Of a stretch of DNA of 6,829 nucleotides, positions 5,988-6,829 are shown piece after piece. The stretch is from Caulobacteraceae bacterium. GTDB taxonomy: Bacteria > Pseudomonadota > Alphaproteobacteria > Caulobacterales > Caulobacteraceae. Every line of letters starts with the position of its first letter. The first letter of the stretch is position 1. Both the position numbers and the translations under genes were made by a program. The DNA lies in contig JASLDZ010000039.1 in the NCBI GenBank assembly GCA_030151985.1, positions 1-6,829 of the forward strand, given 5' to 3'. The notes below the pieces were generated by a model. That model was not told where the DNA came from. It saw only the letters and a program-made list of their open reading frames with translations, and made no database searches.

Positions 5988-6662
5988 TCAAGCGGGCTGC
6001 GCCTCGGGCTCCGGCCGGTTCGGGATCGTCACCTTCTCCGCCTTCGAGCCGTCGTACAGGCTCGGGTCCTGCAGCGTCCTGATCGCGCCTTTGGGCTCAG
6101 AGGAGATGCGCCCATCGTACGACCCCGCCTTCGGCGTCTCCCCCGCGCGGAAGTCCTGGATAATGCGGGCCAGCGACTCCGGCGTCAGGTCCTCGTAGTA
6201 GAGGTCGTTGATCTGGGCCATCGGCGCGTTGCAGCAGGCGCCCAGGCACTCGACCTCCTGCCAGGTGAAGAGGCCGTCCTTCGAGCGCTCGTCCTTCGGC
6301 CCGATCACGTCCTTGCAGAGCGCCATCAGCTCGCCCGCGCCGCGGAGCATGCAGGGAGTGGTGCCGCACACCTGGATCAGCGCGCGGCTCCCCACGGGCA
6401 CGAGCTGGAACATGGTGTAGAAGGTCGCGACCTCCAGCACGCGGATCACCGCCATGTCGAGCAGGGCGGCGACGGCGCGGATGGCGGGCTCGCTGACCCA
6501 GCCCTCCTGCTTCTGCACCAGCCACAGGATCGGGATCACCGCCGAGCGCTGGCGCCCGACCGGATACTTGGCGATCCACCACCGCGCGATCTCCATCGTC
6601 GCGTCTGAGAACGCGAACGAGGCGGGCTGCAGCTCAGGCGGGGCAAGGCGGCGGACGGACAT
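5988..6662 (-). CDS. nuoE: NADH-quinone oxidoreductase subunit E (complex I 24-kDa iron-sulfur subunit)
   Basis: NuoE belongs to the NADH-oxidising N module next to NuoF and carries the 2Fe-2S cluster N1a, a side cluster close to FMN. The 224-residue protein has an N-terminal helical domain (about 18-75), where IPILWLVQKQEGW and LEVATFYTMF are family signatures. A thioredoxin-like domain follows, with the ligands C99 and C104 (VCGTTPC) and C139 and C143 (ECLGACC). After about residue 175 comes a charged, proline-rich tail of some 50 residues. E. coli NuoE (166) lacks it, but longer tails are usual in alphaproteobacteria. The ATG at 6662 is preceded by GGGGGGAG at seven nt. It is the first gene of the run in this window; the gene before it, expected to be nuoD or another small frame, lies beyond the edge. 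The stop is followed by a 214-bp gap carrying a palindromic element. Confidence 0.98.
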   Translation of the reverse strand: MSVRRLAPPELQPASFAFSDATMEIARWWIAKYPVGRQRSAVIPILWLVQKQEGWVSEPAIRAVAALLDMAVIRVLEVATFYTMFQLVPVGSRALIQVCGTTPCMLRGAGELMALCKDVIGPKDERSKDGLFTWQEVECLGACCNAPMAQINDLYYEDLTPESLARIIQDFRAGETPKAGSYDGRISSEPKGAIRTLQDPSLYDGSKAEKVTIPNRPEPEAQPA

Positions 6663-6669
6663 TCAGGCG

Positions 6670-6698
6670 CTCCCCCCTCCCCCCTCGGGGGGGAGGGG
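6670..6698 (-). promoter_or_regulatory. nuoE ribosome binding site overlapping a GC-rich hairpin
   Basis: The likely Shine-Dalgarno sequence GGGGGGAG (6670-6677) overlaps the 3' arm of a hairpin whose stem is 6674-6684 with 6688-6698 (11 pairs, 3-nt loop). In the mRNA the upstream CCCCTCCCCCC arm can pair with the G-rich stretch used for ribosome binding, in more than one register. The complementarity is visible; repression or tuning of nuoE is inference. Confidence 0.55.
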
Positions 6699-6815
6699 TC
6701 GGGGGTGGGGGCCGCGGGCGAAGGCCCGCGGTGCGACGGTGGACGAAGAGAAGACGCGCGCTCCGCGCGCGCCCCCCAACCCCACCCAAACCCCCCCCGG
6801 GGGGGGGGGGGGAGG
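6672..6815. repeat. GC-rich palindromic repeat cluster upstream of nuoE
   Basis: Four hairpins follow one another: 6674-6698 (11-bp stem of C/G tracts), 6712-6731 (CCGCGGGC/GCCCGCGG, GAAG loop), 6755-6771 (CGCGCGC/GCGCGCG, TCC loop) and the C8G14 run at 6791-6812. The outer parts are roughly inverted: GAGGGG then GGGGGTGGGGG on the left, and CCCAACCCCACCC before the C/G run on the right. This suggests a degenerate paired inverted element. It is a different family from the two other repeats in the window. No open frame or promoter is evident in it. Confidence 0.75.
6791..6812. repeat. C8G14 homopolymer palindrome
   Basis: Eight C are followed directly by fourteen G, which folds on itself. Such a run is prone to replication slippage and to sequencing or assembly error, so the exact length printed here should be treated as uncertain. 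Confidence 0.85.
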
Positions 6816-6829
6816 GAAGGAATTTGAAA

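Noticed and set aside
1..6829. CRISPR array, tRNA, rRNA or transposase genes
   Set aside because: No regularly spaced repeats, tRNA-like cloverleaf, rRNA segment or transposase-like protein was seen on either strand.

Overview
The window is a run of seven minus-strand genes from the respiratory complex I (NADH:quinone oxidoreductase, nuo) operon of a high-GC alphaproteobacterium. In transcription order they are nuoE, a 78-aa membrane protein gene, a 167-aa exported protein gene, nuoF, a 101-aa membrane protein gene, nuoG and nuoH. The Nuo proteins are of the alphaproteobacterial/mitochondrial type: NuoG has the ligands for clusters N1b, N5 and N4 but lacks the extra N7 cysteine set seen in E. 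coli and Thermus. The operon layout, very high GC3, GTG starts and the families of GC-rich palindromic repeats together suggest Caulobacterales (Caulobacter, Phenylobacterium or Brevundimonas-like). This placement is inference from memory, not a search result.

Region by region: 1-52 is the edge downstream of nuoH. nuoH occupies 53-1132. A 145-bp nuoG-nuoH gap holds a perfect 29-bp inverted repeat. nuoG is 1278-3326, overlapped by 8 nt with the 101-aa gene (3319-3624), which in turn shares one base with the nuoF stop. nuoF is 3624-4940, followed by a 96-bp gap. The 167-aa gene (5037-5540) and the 78-aa gene (5537-5773) overlap by 4 nt (GTGA). A 214-bp gap before nuoE holds a palindromic element flanked by a 10-bp direct repeat. 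nuoE is 5988-6662. The last 167 bp, upstream of nuoE, is another GC-rich hairpin cluster that includes a C8G14 run. No gene-free stretch exceeds 300 bp.

NuoE, NuoF and NuoG form the NADH-oxidising N module: NADH to FMN on NuoF, then the iron-sulfur chain through NuoF and NuoG, with the side cluster N1a on NuoE. NuoH is the membrane subunit that helps form the quinone chamber. The three unidentified genes sit among the cytoplasmic N-module genes, yet they look like two membrane proteins and one periplasmic protein. Their tight overlaps imply cotranslation.

The less expected content is in three points. The three unidentified genes include one with base usage clearly unlike its neighbours. Three different palindromic repeat elements each sit in an intergenic gap and abut a ribosome binding site. 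A 50-codon frame crosses one repeat and links the nuoG stop to the nuoH start by ATGA overlaps at both ends. I see no clear evidence of a wholly new system.
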